DNA of 64,000 nt from Streptomyces cacaoi (GTDB lineage: Bacteria; Actinomycetota; Actinomycetes; Streptomycetales; Streptomycetaceae), in NCBI RefSeq assembly GCF_006539165.1, contig NZ_BJMM01000007.1, forward strand, positions 124,001 through 188,000, read 5' to 3'. The translations under genes were made by a program, and so were the position numbers. This document shows, one piece after another, positions 34,810-42,093 of this stretch (position 1 is its first letter; each line of letters opens with the position of its first letter). A model generated the notes under the pieces. That model was not told the DNA's origin. It worked only from the letters and a program-made list of their open reading frames with translations, and searched no databases.

Positions 34810-35940
34810 TCACCCCCTCCGCCGACTCCCCTCCCGCCCCTCTCCCCGGCCTTCTCCGTAGCCGCCGCCCTCCTCGTAACCCCCTCCGTCGCCTTCGTCG
34901 CCTTCCTCGTCGAACTCGTCCCCGTCGTCGTCGAATCCGCCCCCGCCCCTGTCCCCGCGGTCGTCCCCCTCGCCTGAGCTTCCCGCGCCCTCCCCGCTCT
35001 CCCCGTCCCCCTCGTTCTCCTCCTCCAGCGCCTGTTCATGGCTGCGCACGACCTCGCCGTCCCGGATCTCCCCGCGCCAGCCCTCCGGCTCCTCCTCGGC
35101 GCCCAGCGAGACGTAACGCTGGAAGTGCTTGAGGTCCAGCCGCAGCCGGCGCCCCTGCGCGCGCCACAGGTTGCCGGTCTTTTCGAAGAACCCGGCCGGT
35201 GTGTACTCGACGACGACCACGATGCGGGTGAGCCGGGGAGCCAGCTCGTGGAAGGAGACGACGCCGTGCGTGGTGCCCTTGTCGCCTTCCGACGTCCATA
35301 CGATCCGGTCGTCCGGCACCTGCTCCTGAACGGTCGCCTTCCAACTCCTGTTGGAGAAAGCGATCTTGAGCTTCCAGTCCGACTCCGTCCCGTCCCCGCC
35401 CCCGCCGTCGTCGCCGTCACCGCCGCCGTCCCCGTCGTCCGAACGGCGGGCGTCCACAACGCCCTTCATGAAGTCGCTGAAGTTCTCGAACTCGGTCCAG
35501 TGGTTGTAACAGGTGCGCAGTGGCAGCCCGATGTCGAGCGTCTCGACGATGTTCGTGACCTTCTTGTCGCCCGCTTTCCCCGCCCCTCCCCCGCCTCCGC
35601 CTCCGCCGAGCCCCATCGCGGCCTTCGCCGTACCCCCCACGTTCTCCTTGACGTTCGCCTTCACGCTGTCCTTGACGCCCTCCAGCTTTCTGCCGCCCTC
35701 GTCCGTGACGGCCTTCACCGGAGACTCCCCCTGGAGGACCCGCGCGCCCGCCCGGGACACGGCGCCCCCACCGCCCGCCGCCTCGCTGAGCCGCTCGGTC
35801 ACCTCGGCGACCTTGCCCTCCGCCGCCTTCACATACCGCCCGGCTCGCGCCCGCGCATACCCCTTGAGCGCCTCCCCCAGCTTGCTCACACCCGATCCGG
35901 CCGCGCCCTGGGAGCCGTTCCCGTCGCTCTTCTCCGGCAT
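34810..35940 (-). CDS. SRPBCC (START-like) protein with low-complexity tail, gas-vesicle-cluster type
   Basis: 376 residues. An N-terminal helical, Lys/Ala-rich region (about 1-105) and a Gly run lead into an SRPBCC domain from about 125 to 290 (VTNIVETLDIGLPLRTCYNHWTEFENF; AGFFEKTGNLWR; RRLRLDLKHFQRYVS). A ~20-residue Asp/Gly run is inserted inside that domain near 175. The last ~70 residues are Gly/Glu/Asp. Very similar SRPBCC proteins occur in Streptomyces gas-vesicle clusters (GvpZ-like, from memory). The ATG at 35940 is 4 bases after the upstream gene's stop, so the two form an operon. The SRPBCC pocket suggests a hydrophobic ligand; the function is unknown. Confidence 0.8.
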   Translation of the reverse strand: MPEKSDGNGSQGAAGSGVSKLGEALKGYARARAGRYVKAAEGKVAEVTERLSEAAGGGGAVSRAGARVLQGESPVKAVTDEGGRKLEGVKDSVKANVKENVGGTAKAAMGLGGGGGGGGAGKAGDKKVTNIVETLDIGLPLRTCYNHWTEFENFSDFMKGVVDARRSDDGDGGGDGDDGGGGDGTESDWKLKIAFSNRSWKATVQEQVPDDRIVWTSEGDKGTTHGVVSFHELAPRLTRIVVVVEYTPAGFFEKTGNLWRAQGRRLRLDLKHFQRYVSLGAEEEPEGWRGEIRDGEVVRSHEQALEEENEGDGESGEGAGSSGEGDDRGDRGGGGFDDDGDEFDEEGDEGDGGGYEEGGGYGEGRGEGREGSRRRG

Positions 35941-35943
35941 GGC

Positions 35944-36816
35944 CTAACCCTCCTGCCCGGCGTCGCCCGCCGATCCCTGACCGGTACCGCGGTCCGCCGA
36001 CCCCGGCCGCCGCTCCCGCACACCCGGCCGCTCCGGAGGCTTCGGCCTGGCGGGTCTGCGCGGCGCGCGCCCCGCAACCCCGTCCCGCTCCCCGGCCGAG
36101 GACGCCCGCGACGGCCGTTCGGTGCGGACGGCCCCGGAGCGGGCCCGCGGCTCGGCACGCCGCCGCTGCTGCCGCTCCGCCGCCGACGAACGCCCCTCCC
36201 GCACCCGCTGCCGTTCCCCGCCGGGCCTCCGCTCCCGCTCACCCCGCTCCTCGTCCTCCCCGGCGTCCGAGCGCCCGCCCCGTCCTCGGCCCCGGTCCTC
36301 GTCCGGCTCCTGCTCGTCGGGCTCCTCACTCCGCCGGCGCTCTTCGGGCTCCTCGTCCCGCTCGCGATCGTCGCGCCCCCGCCCGGCCCGCTTCCCCCGG
36401 TCCGGCTCCGCCTCGGGCTCCTCGCCCTCGTCGGCCTGTTCCTCCGGACGCTCCAGCTCCCGGGTCCGGGCCATCAGCGAATCCGCGAAGGCGTCCACCT
36501 TGCGGTTGACGGAGGCCGACACCGCCGCCCTCCCCGCACTCAGCAGCTCGCCCCGCACCTGGCGGCTCAGCCGGCCCAGCGCGGACCCGGACTTCCCGTC
36601 CCGCGACGGGCCACCGTGTTTGCCGTGCCTGCCGTGCCCGTCGTCTTCGTGCTGCTCCTGCTGCTCGTGCCGCCGTGACCTGCTGTACAGCTTCTTGCTC
36701 GCGAGGTAGGCGGCCATACCGAGCGCGGCCTTCGTCCGTCCGCCGCGGCCCAGCAGATATCCGCCGATGAGGCTGGTGGCCAGCGCGGTCGACGTGCTGG
36801 ACGACTTGTCCGTCAT
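35944..36816 (-). CDS. Low-complexity protein with hydrophobic N-terminus, gas-vesicle-cluster type
   Basis: 290 residues. Residues 8-40 contain ATSLIGGYLLGRGGRTKAAL, weakly hydrophobic and glycine-rich. Residues 40-150 form a basic helical region including GRLSRQVRGELLSAGRAAVS. The remaining half is Arg/Glu/Asp/Pro repeats and is almost certainly disordered. The layout resembles the GvpY-like protein often paired with the SRPBCC protein (recollection, not a search). ATG 36816 has GGAGGGA about 7 bases upstream. It is co-transcribed with the SRPBCC gene and divergent from the 11-mer repeat gene. Confidence 0.7.
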   Translation of the reverse strand: MTDKSSSTSTALATSLIGGYLLGRGGRTKAALGMAAYLASKKLYSRSRRHEQQEQHEDDGHGRHGKHGGPSRDGKSGSALGRLSRQVRGELLSAGRAAVSASVNRKVDAFADSLMARTRELERPEEQADEGEEPEAEPDRGKRAGRGRDDRERDEEPEERRRSEEPDEQEPDEDRGRGRGGRSDAGEDEERGERERRPGGERQRVREGRSSAAERQQRRRAEPRARSGAVRTERPSRASSAGERDGVAGRAPRRPARPKPPERPGVRERRPGSADRGTGQGSAGDAGQEG

Positions 36817-37030
36817 GTGCGCGTCCCTCCTGGAGACCTGCGACCAGTCTGCGGAGCCCCGGCGGATACCGCGCGACCTGCTCGCCTGTCCGGGGAACCC
36901 CCCGCTCTCCGCGCGCGTACCGCCCACGCGGCGACAGATGCCCGTGCCCGCTCTACGGTGGAAAGTACGGAATGCCAGATGAGCAGCTATCCGTACCGAG
37001 GGTCGGAATCCACGACAGCGAGGCCGTGCC

Positions 37031-38125
37031 ATGAACCAGGACTACGGCGAGACCGGCGAACCCGACGAGACCGGTACCGCGGCGGCATCCCGCCCGGCCG
37101 ACGACCGGGGCCCTGTGCAGCGGGCCGGAAACCGCTCCAGGCCGGAGAGGGCCGACGCCCGCGGGGAGCCCGCCGAGGACACCCGCGAGGAGCCCGCCGA
37201 GGGCGAACTCCTCCCCACCGGGGACCAGCCCGCACGGGACCCGGACGTGCTCCTCGACGTCCCCCTCCTGGAGGTCGACGAGATCAACTTCGAGGTGGAG
37301 GACCTCCGCGCCCGGGTCTCCCTCCAGGCCGAGGTCCTCGACCTGCTCAAGCTCAACGTCGGAGCCGACGCGAGCCTGGGCCGGGTCCAGCTGGAGATCA
37401 AGGGCGTCCGCGCGCAGGCCCTGCTGAAGGTGCGGCTGGACAACGTCGCCCGGATCATCGACCGCGTCCTGCGCACCATCGACCACAATCCGCAGATCCT
37501 GGAGCAGATCACCAGCGGCGTCGGCTCCGCCGTCCAGGAGGTCGGCAGCGGCGCCCGGCACGCCGTCGGCGAACTGGGCCGGGGCGCGGGCGAGGCCGTG
37601 GAGGACATCGGCGGCGGCGCGGGCGAGGCCGTCCAGGAGGTCGGCAAGGGCGCGGGCGGCGCGGTCGAAGAGGTCGGACGGGGAGCCGGCGGAGCCGTCG
37701 AAGAGGTCGGCAAGGGCGCGGGCGAGGCCGTCGAGGACGTCGGCGAGGGCGCGGGCGGCGCGGTCCACGAGGTGGGCAGCGGAGCCGGCACGGCGGTCGA
37801 GGAGGTGGGCGGCGGCACCGGCGAGGCCGCCGGCCGCATCGGCGCCGGAGCGGGCGAAGCGGTCGAGGACACGGGCAAGGGCGTCGGCAAGGCAGCGGGA
37901 GACGTGGGCGAGGGCGCGGGCAGCGCCACCGAGGCGGCCGGAAAGGGCGCGGGCAAGGCAGCGGGCGCGGCCGGCGACACCGTACGCGAGACGGGCGGCG
38001 CCGCGGCCTCGGCCGCCGAGGACACCGTCGGCAAGGCGGGCGAATCAGCCGGGGCGGGCGGCGCGGGCAGGGCCGCCCGCAAGACGGTCCGCAAGGCCAC
38101 CCGGCGCAAGCAGGAGCCGCCCTGA
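37031..38125 (+). CDS. Conserved helical domain protein with 11-residue repeats
   Basis: 364 residues. A disordered acidic N-terminus (1-70) precedes a conserved block at about 75-160 (VLLDVPLLEVDEINFEVEDL; LLKVRLDNVARIIDRVLRTI) that recurs in Streptomyces proteins of unknown function. Residues 165-330 are about 15 copies of an 11-residue unit of the form VGKGAGGAVEE. Such 11-mer Gly/Ala/charged repeats recall LEA proteins and alpha-synuclein, which form helices on membranes or on drying. The C-terminus is Lys/Arg-rich. The ATG at 37031 gives the only full reading. It is divergent from the SRPBCC pair. Confidence 0.8.
   Translation: MNQDYGETGEPDETGTAAASRPADDRGPVQRAGNRSRPERADARGEPAEDTREEPAEGELLPTGDQPARDPDVLLDVPLLEVDEINFEVEDLRARVSLQAEVLDLLKLNVGADASLGRVQLEIKGVRAQALLKVRLDNVARIIDRVLRTIDHNPQILEQITSGVGSAVQEVGSGARHAVGELGRGAGEAVEDIGGGAGEAVQEVGKGAGGAVEEVGRGAGGAVEEVGKGAGEAVEDVGEGAGGAVHEVGSGAGTAVEEVGGGTGEAAGRIGAGAGEAVEDTGKGVGKAAGDVGEGAGSATEAAGKGAGKAAGAAGDTVRETGGAAASAAEDTVGKAGESAGAGGAGRAARKTVRKATRRKQEPP
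37500..37990 (+). repeat. 33-bp in-frame repeats encoding the 11-mer
   Basis: Degenerate 33-base units of the type GGCGCGGGCGAGGCCGTSGA recur in frame through this stretch. Neighbouring copies near 37640-37750 are the most alike. Confidence 0.8.
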
Positions 38126-38158
38126 ACTCCCGGCGCGGCACCGGAGGATCAGCCGGCC

Positions 38159-38470
38159 ACGGCCGACGAGTCCCCGGAATCGGCCCCGCCCGACATCGAG
38201 TTCACCGCCTCGGTACGGACCAACAGCCTCCGCTTCCCGGCCGAACCGCAGACTGAGGTCACCTTCCACGGCACCCCGGGCCGCCACTCGGTCTCCCGCA
38301 GCACCCGGGTCCACCTACCCGAACGGGTAGCCGCCGGCGTCGAGTACCGCGACGCCCGCATCGACTACACACTCGCCACGAAACTCACCGGCACCGAAAC
38401 CACAACAACCCACGACGCCACCGAACAACACCCCGACCCCGACCCCGACGACGGGAACCAGCATCCCTGA
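38159..38470 (+). CDS. Small conserved-looking protein without a canonical start codon
   Basis: About 103 residues in the same frame as the preceding gene, after its TGA at 38123. The reading (PDIEFTASVRTNSLRFPAEP; GRHSVSRSTRVHLPERVAAG; YRDARIDYTLATKLTG) looks like a genuine beta-rich domain that I associate with small stand-alone Streptomyces proteins. No ATG, GTG, TTG or CTG lies in frame between the TGA and the domain. The best candidate is ACG 38159, 11 bases after GGAGG, giving (M)ADESPESAPPDIEF. Options are an ACG start, readthrough of the upstream TGA, or a gene killed by an ATG-to-ACG change. The C-terminus is Thr/Asp/Pro-rich. Confidence 0.55.
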   Translation, partial: TADESPESAPPDIEFTASVRTNSLRFPAEPQTEVTFHGTPGRHSVSRSTRVHLPERVAAGVEYRDARIDYTLATKLTGTETTTTHDATEQHPDPDPDDGNQHP

Positions 38471-38499
38471 CGGCCCGGCCAGGCCCCGGAAACAACAAA

Positions 38500-38530
38500 G
38501 GTCCCGGTGATCGTATTGATCACCGGGACC
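38500..38530. terminator. Bidirectional terminator between tRNA-Ala and the repeat-protein gene pair
   Basis: A perfect 13-bp stem (GGTCCCGGTGATC) with loop GTATT. On the minus strand it is followed by CTTTGTTGTT, giving a classical U-rich tail for the tRNA transcript. Confidence 0.85.
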
Positions 38531-38569
38531 TCATCGACCGCACTTGAGCAGACTCAAGCCGATCCGCTG

Positions 38570-38643
38570 TGGACCTGAGGGGATTTGAACCCCTGACCCT
38601 CTCGTTGCGAACGAGATGCGCTACCGGACTGCGCTACAGGCCC
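38570..38643 (-). tRNA. tRNA-Ala(CGC)
   Basis: 74 bases with a complete cloverleaf and discriminator A. The acceptor arm GGGCCTG pairs with CAGGTCC and includes G3-U70, the alanine identity pair. The anticodon stem TCTCG/CGAGA encloses TTCGCAA, anticodon CGC, reading GCG codons. The T-arm is AGGGG-TTCAAAT-CCCCT. CCA is not encoded. A terminator lies 40 bases downstream. Confidence 0.97.
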
Positions 38644-38715
38644 TTGCGACGTGTGAAACCTTAGCACCATCGCCCGGCCGTGAGGAAATCCGTTCCTGTG
38701 CTGGTCACAGTGGGG

Positions 38716-40083
38716 TCATTCGTTGGCGGCGCGCGGGCGGTCCTCGTCCCCGCGGGCCTCGGGGTCCTCGTACTGGTCGAAGAGCGGGGTGCGGCTGCGG
38801 TCGCGCGGGCGGCGGGGCCGGCCGGCGCGGTCCGCTGGGGGCGTACGCCGGGGCTCCGGGGCGGCGGACGGCACGGTGCTGGAGCGGGCCGAGCTCCAGG
38901 TGTCCGGGGCCTCCAGGTCGACACCGCGCGTGGAGCGGGGCGCGACGGGGGCGCTCACATAGGTCGGCAGCGGCACGGGGACGGGCTCCCAGCCCTCGCC
39001 CTCGGGGTGTTCGCGGCGCGGGGCGCGCTGCTGGTCGACCCACTCGGCGTGGTCGGTCTGCTCGACGACGGCCCGCCGCTCGGCCGCCTCCTGCTCCTCG
39101 GCGCGAGGGCGCGCGGCCTCCCGCGGTTCGTCGGGTGCCTCGGCGAGCGGCTCGGTGTCGGGACCGGCGTAGGGGTCCGCCTCGGCTCGGGGGGCGCGGT
39201 CGCCGCGCGCGGGGCGCTCGGAGCGTCCGCGCGCGTGCCGCTGGGCGGGGCGGGCAGGAGCGTCGCCGTGGTGAGGTGCCTCACGCCGCGCGCCCCCCTC
39301 GGGTGCTCCGCCGCCGGGCGGCCGTCCCTCTCTGCGGCGCCGCGCCAGTTCCTCGGCCCGGCGGCGGTCCATGAGGGCGGCGAACCGGCGGCGCTCCTGG
39401 GCCCGCAGATAGACGATGTAGGCGCTCAGCAGCGCGGCGGGCACGGCGGGAGCCCACAGCAGCGCGACCCCGCCGACGGCGGCGACGACGGCGCCGGCGG
39501 TGAAGGCGAGGAAGAGCACCATCGTCGTGCGGCGCCGGCGGGCGAGGAGCTTGGCACGCTTCGCCTGCCGGGAGAGCTTGGCGTCCGCCCGCTCGGCGTC
39601 CGTCTCCGGGGTGTGCGCGCCGGGCCGCGCCGGACCGCCGGGACCGGCCGCTTCCGCGGTCCTGGAACGGGCCGGCGCCCTGGGGTCCCGGTCCGAGCGG
39701 GGCCGGTGCACCTGCGTCGGCGCTTCCGAACCGGGCGGTTTCACCATCGTCTTGGGGTCGGCGAAGGCCCGGACGTCCACCGTGGTGTCGGGCTCGTCCG
39801 GCTCGCTGCGGTACGCGTCGTCGTCGGGGGCGCCGGGTTCCGCGCGGGCGTCCGGCGCGGAGAGACCGTCCGCCTCCCGTGCGGCGCGCGCCGCACGCCG
39901 CTCCGCGTCCTTCGCGTAACGGCGCTCCATGCCCGCCTTGCCGGACAACAGCCGGATGGCGGTACTGAAGCGTTCCGTCGGACGGGCCTCGTTGAGCTCG
40001 TCCTGCCTGCGGAGCCACATCGGCACCAGATAGGCGGCCCAGGCCCCGACGATGACTGCGTAGATGAGGCCACTGCTGCTCAC
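38716..40083 (-). CDS. sepX: SepX/GlpR-type divisome membrane protein
   Basis: 455 residues. SSSGLIYAVIVGAWAAYLVPMWLRR at the N-terminus is the membrane helix plus basic flank diagnostic of the actinobacterial GlpR/SepX family. It is followed by RFSTAIRLLSGKAGMERRYAK, a long disordered acidic/Pro segment, a two-helix hairpin near 185-240 (MVLFLAFTAGAVVAAVGGVALLW; AVPAALLSAYIVYL) and a long disordered C-terminus. SepX is needed for Z-ring stability in Streptomyces, and GlpR is the membrane receptor of the gephyrin-like protein Glp in Corynebacterium (literature). GTG 40083 is chosen over 40089. The glp homologue is 2 kb upstream on the same strand. Confidence 0.85.
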   Translation of the reverse strand: MSSSGLIYAVIVGAWAAYLVPMWLRRQDELNEARPTERFSTAIRLLSGKAGMERRYAKDAERRAARAAREADGLSAPDARAEPGAPDDDAYRSEPDEPDTTVDVRAFADPKTMVKPPGSEAPTQVHRPRSDRDPRAPARSRTAEAAGPGGPARPGAHTPETDAERADAKLSRQAKRAKLLARRRRTTMVLFLAFTAGAVVAAVGGVALLWAPAVPAALLSAYIVYLRAQERRRFAALMDRRRAEELARRRREGRPPGGGAPEGGARREAPHHGDAPARPAQRHARGRSERPARGDRAPRAEADPYAGPDTEPLAEAPDEPREAARPRAEEQEAAERRAVVEQTDHAEWVDQQRAPRREHPEGEGWEPVPVPLPTYVSAPVAPRSTRGVDLEAPDTWSSARSSTVPSAAPEPRRTPPADRAGRPRRPRDRSRTPLFDQYEDPEARGDEDRPRAANE

Positions 40084-40250
40084 CCTCACACGGTAGAGGG
40101 GATTGCATGAGCCCATCTGCCAAACAGGGCGGTGTGTCGCACGATCTGGCTGATCTCTCGAACTTTTTTTGTGATTGCCCGTACGGAACGTCGCGGAATG
40201 TGCTCGTCGAATGACTGTGAGGGGGCCATTCGGTGAGCAATATCGAACAT
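40084..40250. promoter_or_regulatory. AT-rich leader of sepX
   Basis: An unusual AT-rich island. TCGAACTTTTTTTGTGATT (about 40157-40175) and TCGAACATTTATTTTATT (about 40243-40260, running over the neighbour's TAA stop) are similar and 86 bases apart. This is the likely sepX promoter region and terminator of the acetyltransferase gene, and a plausible nucleoid-protein target. Confidence 0.5.
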
Positions 40251-40883
40251 TTATTTTATTCCAGTGGAGCGACCCGGCCGGGCCTCCCGCCAGCGGTTCA
40301 GCAGACCTTCCGGCACCTCCTCCACCGTCAGTGCGAAGACCAGATGGTCACGCCACGCACCGTCGATGTGCAGATAGCGCGGGCGCGTGCCTTCCGAACG
40401 GAAGCCGAGTTTCTCCACCACCCGCCGGCTGGGCGCGTTCTCGGGCCGGATGCACACCTCGATACGGTGCAGCCCCACCGCGCCGAAACAATGATCGACG
40501 GCGAGCGCCACAGCTGTCGGCATCACGCCACGTCCGGCGACCGAGCGATCGATCCAGTACCCGATATGGCCGGAACACATCGAGCCCCAGGTGATTCCCG
40601 CCACGGTGAGCTGCCCCACCAGCCGGCCCTCGTACTCGACCACGAACGGGAGCATCCGGCCCGCGTGCGCCTCCGCACGCAGATGACGCACCATCTGCCG
40701 GAACGTCGGGCGCCGGGGCGGCAGATGGCCCGGCGGAGCGGGCGGGATGGTGGCCTCCCAGGGGCGCAGCCAGTCCCGGTTGCGCTGGTTGACCTCGCGC
40801 CAGGCCCGCTGGTCACGCAGCCGTATGGGGCGGAGGGCCGTGGGGCCGTCCGCCAGTTCGGCAGGCCACGGAGCGGCGTTCAG
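40251..40883 (-). CDS. GNAT acetyltransferase, RimJ/RimL-like, CTG start
   Basis: About 210 residues. The conserved reading begins ELADGPTALRPIRLRDQRAW and continues through the GNAT core (GQLTVAGITWGSMCSGHIGYW; AGRGVMPTAVALAVDHCF; NAPSRRVVEKLGFRSEG). The only ATG in frame (40694) would cut off the first strand and helix, 63 residues. CTG 40883 overlaps the mogA TGA as CTGA, exactly like the ATGA/GTGA overlaps elsewhere, with GGGGAAG about 6-7 bases upstream. It probably acetylates a protein N-terminus or amine. It ends with TAA, rare in this DNA. Confidence 0.82.
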   Translation of the reverse strand: MNAAPWPAELADGPTALRPIRLRDQRAWREVNQRNRDWLRPWEATIPPAPPGHLPPRRPTFRQMVRHLRAEAHAGRMLPFVVEYEGRLVGQLTVAGITWGSMCSGHIGYWIDRSVAGRGVMPTAVALAVDHCFGAVGLHRIEVCIRPENAPSRRVVEKLGFRSEGTRPRYLHIDGAWRDHLVFALTVEEVPEGLLNRWREARPGRSTGIK

Positions 40884-41485
40884 CGAAGGTCTTCCCCTCT
40901 GGGTTCGCCGGGGTCCTCGGGAGAGGCACCGGACGCGGGGTGGTCACCACCGTGGATCTGGTCGACGGCGTGCGGCAGCAGGCGGGCCAGCACCGCGAGC
41001 CCGTCCTTCACGCCGCCCGTCGAGCCCGGCAGGTTCACGATCAGCGTGCGCCCGGAGACGCCTGCCGTGCCACGCGAGAGGGCCGCCGTGGGCACCTTCG
41101 GCACCCCTTCGGCGCGGATCGCCTCGGCGATGCCGGGGATCTCGTAGTCCAGCACCCCGCGGGTCATCTCCGGTGTCTGGTCGGTGGGCGAGATACCGGT
41201 GCCGCCCGTGGTGACGACGACTGCGTAGCCGGACTCCACCGCCTCGCGCAGCGCCCTGCCGACCGGCTGACCGTCCGGGACCACCACGGGCCCCTCCGCC
41301 GCGAAACCCATCGCGCTCAGGCCCTCGACCAGCAACGGCCCGCCGCGGTCCGGGTAGACGCCGCCTGCCGCGCGGTTCGAGGCCGTGACCGCCAGGGCCC
41401 GGTAGCGGCCCGTACCGGACTCCAGCGGGCCCGTCGCGAACCCGGTGTACGGCTCGTCGGGGGTCTGCTGCTGGGGGCTGCTCAC
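40880..41485 (-). CDS. Molybdopterin adenylyltransferase MogA/MoaB-like
   Basis: 201 residues. It adenylates molybdopterin before Mo insertion. Motifs are ALAVTASNRAAGGVYPDRGG, VVTTGGTGISPTDQTPE (the TGGTG nucleotide loop) and IVNLPGSTGGVKDGL. The first ~30 and last ~25 residues are Pro/Gln- or Glu/Gly-rich tails. GTG 41485 overlaps the moaC stop (GTGA), and its own stop overlaps the CTG start of the acetyltransferase. MogA and MoaB cannot be separated from sequence alone. Confidence 0.92.
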   Translation of the reverse strand: MSSPQQQTPDEPYTGFATGPLESGTGRYRALAVTASNRAAGGVYPDRGGPLLVEGLSAMGFAAEGPVVVPDGQPVGRALREAVESGYAVVVTTGGTGISPTDQTPEMTRGVLDYEIPGIAEAIRAEGVPKVPTAALSRGTAGVSGRTLIVNLPGSTGGVKDGLAVLARLLPHAVDQIHGGDHPASGASPEDPGEPRGEDLR

Positions 41486-41988
41486 CTGTCCTCCTCGCTC
41501 GTCGGACGCCGCCGGTTCCAGTCTCCGGACTTGCCGCCCGTCTTCTCCTCGACACGTACGTCCGTGATGGTGGCGGACTTGTCGACGGCCTTCACCATGT
41601 CGATGACCGTCAGGGCGGCGACCGTAACCGCGGTGAGGGCCTCCATTTCGACGCCTGTGCGGTCCGTCGTGCGCACCCGGGCCGTGATCTCGACCGCGTC
41701 GTCGGCGAGCGCGAGATCGACCTTGACGCCGGAGAGCGCGAGGGGATGGCACAGCGGAATCAGATCCGGCGTCTTCTTGGCGCCCATGATGCCCGCGATC
41801 CGCGCCGTGGCCAGCGCGTCCCCCTTGGGAACGCCCTCGCCGCGCAGCAGTTCGACCACACGGGGCGTCACCAGCACACGCCCGGTGGCGCGCGCGGTCC
41901 GCGCGGTGACGTCCTTCGCCGAGACGTCGACCATCCTGGCCGCGCCGGACGCGTCGACATGCGTGAGGTGCTGCTGCGGGCTGGTCAT
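41482..41988 (-). CDS. moaC: Cyclic pyranopterin monophosphate synthase MoaC
   Basis: 168 residues, normal length. It makes cPMP in the first step of molybdenum cofactor synthesis together with MoaA, which is not in this window. Motifs are LTHVDASGAARMVDVSAK, AGIMGAKKTPDLIPLCHPL with the active-site His, GVEMEALTAV and TVIDMVKAVDK with the catalytic Lys. ATG 41988 has GGGGAG just upstream; an in-frame upstream ATG would add 11 residues. It is coupled to mogA by a 4-base overlap. Confidence 0.96.
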   Translation of the reverse strand: MTSPQQHLTHVDASGAARMVDVSAKDVTARTARATGRVLVTPRVVELLRGEGVPKGDALATARIAGIMGAKKTPDLIPLCHPLALSGVKVDLALADDAVEITARVRTTDRTGVEMEALTAVTVAALTVIDMVKAVDKSATITDVRVEEKTGGKSGDWNRRRPTSEEDR

Positions 41989-42093
41989 GGCTCTCCCCGG
42001 TCCTGTGCTGTGCCCCGACACGGTACCGGCAGGGCCCCTCGGCCGGACCGGCGCCCGACGACGGCCCGAGGGACCCTGCCCGTACCGCTGACG

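Noticed and set aside
36817-38256. Overlapping Arg/Gly-rich frame through the 11-mer repeat gene
   Set aside because: It is the frame-shifted reading of GC-rich 33-bp repeats and lacks domain features; the chosen frame has a conserved helical block.
40251-40694. Shorter acetyltransferase starting at ATG 40694
   Set aside because: It would remove the first 63 conserved residues of the GNAT fold; the CTG start overlapping the mogA stop fits better.
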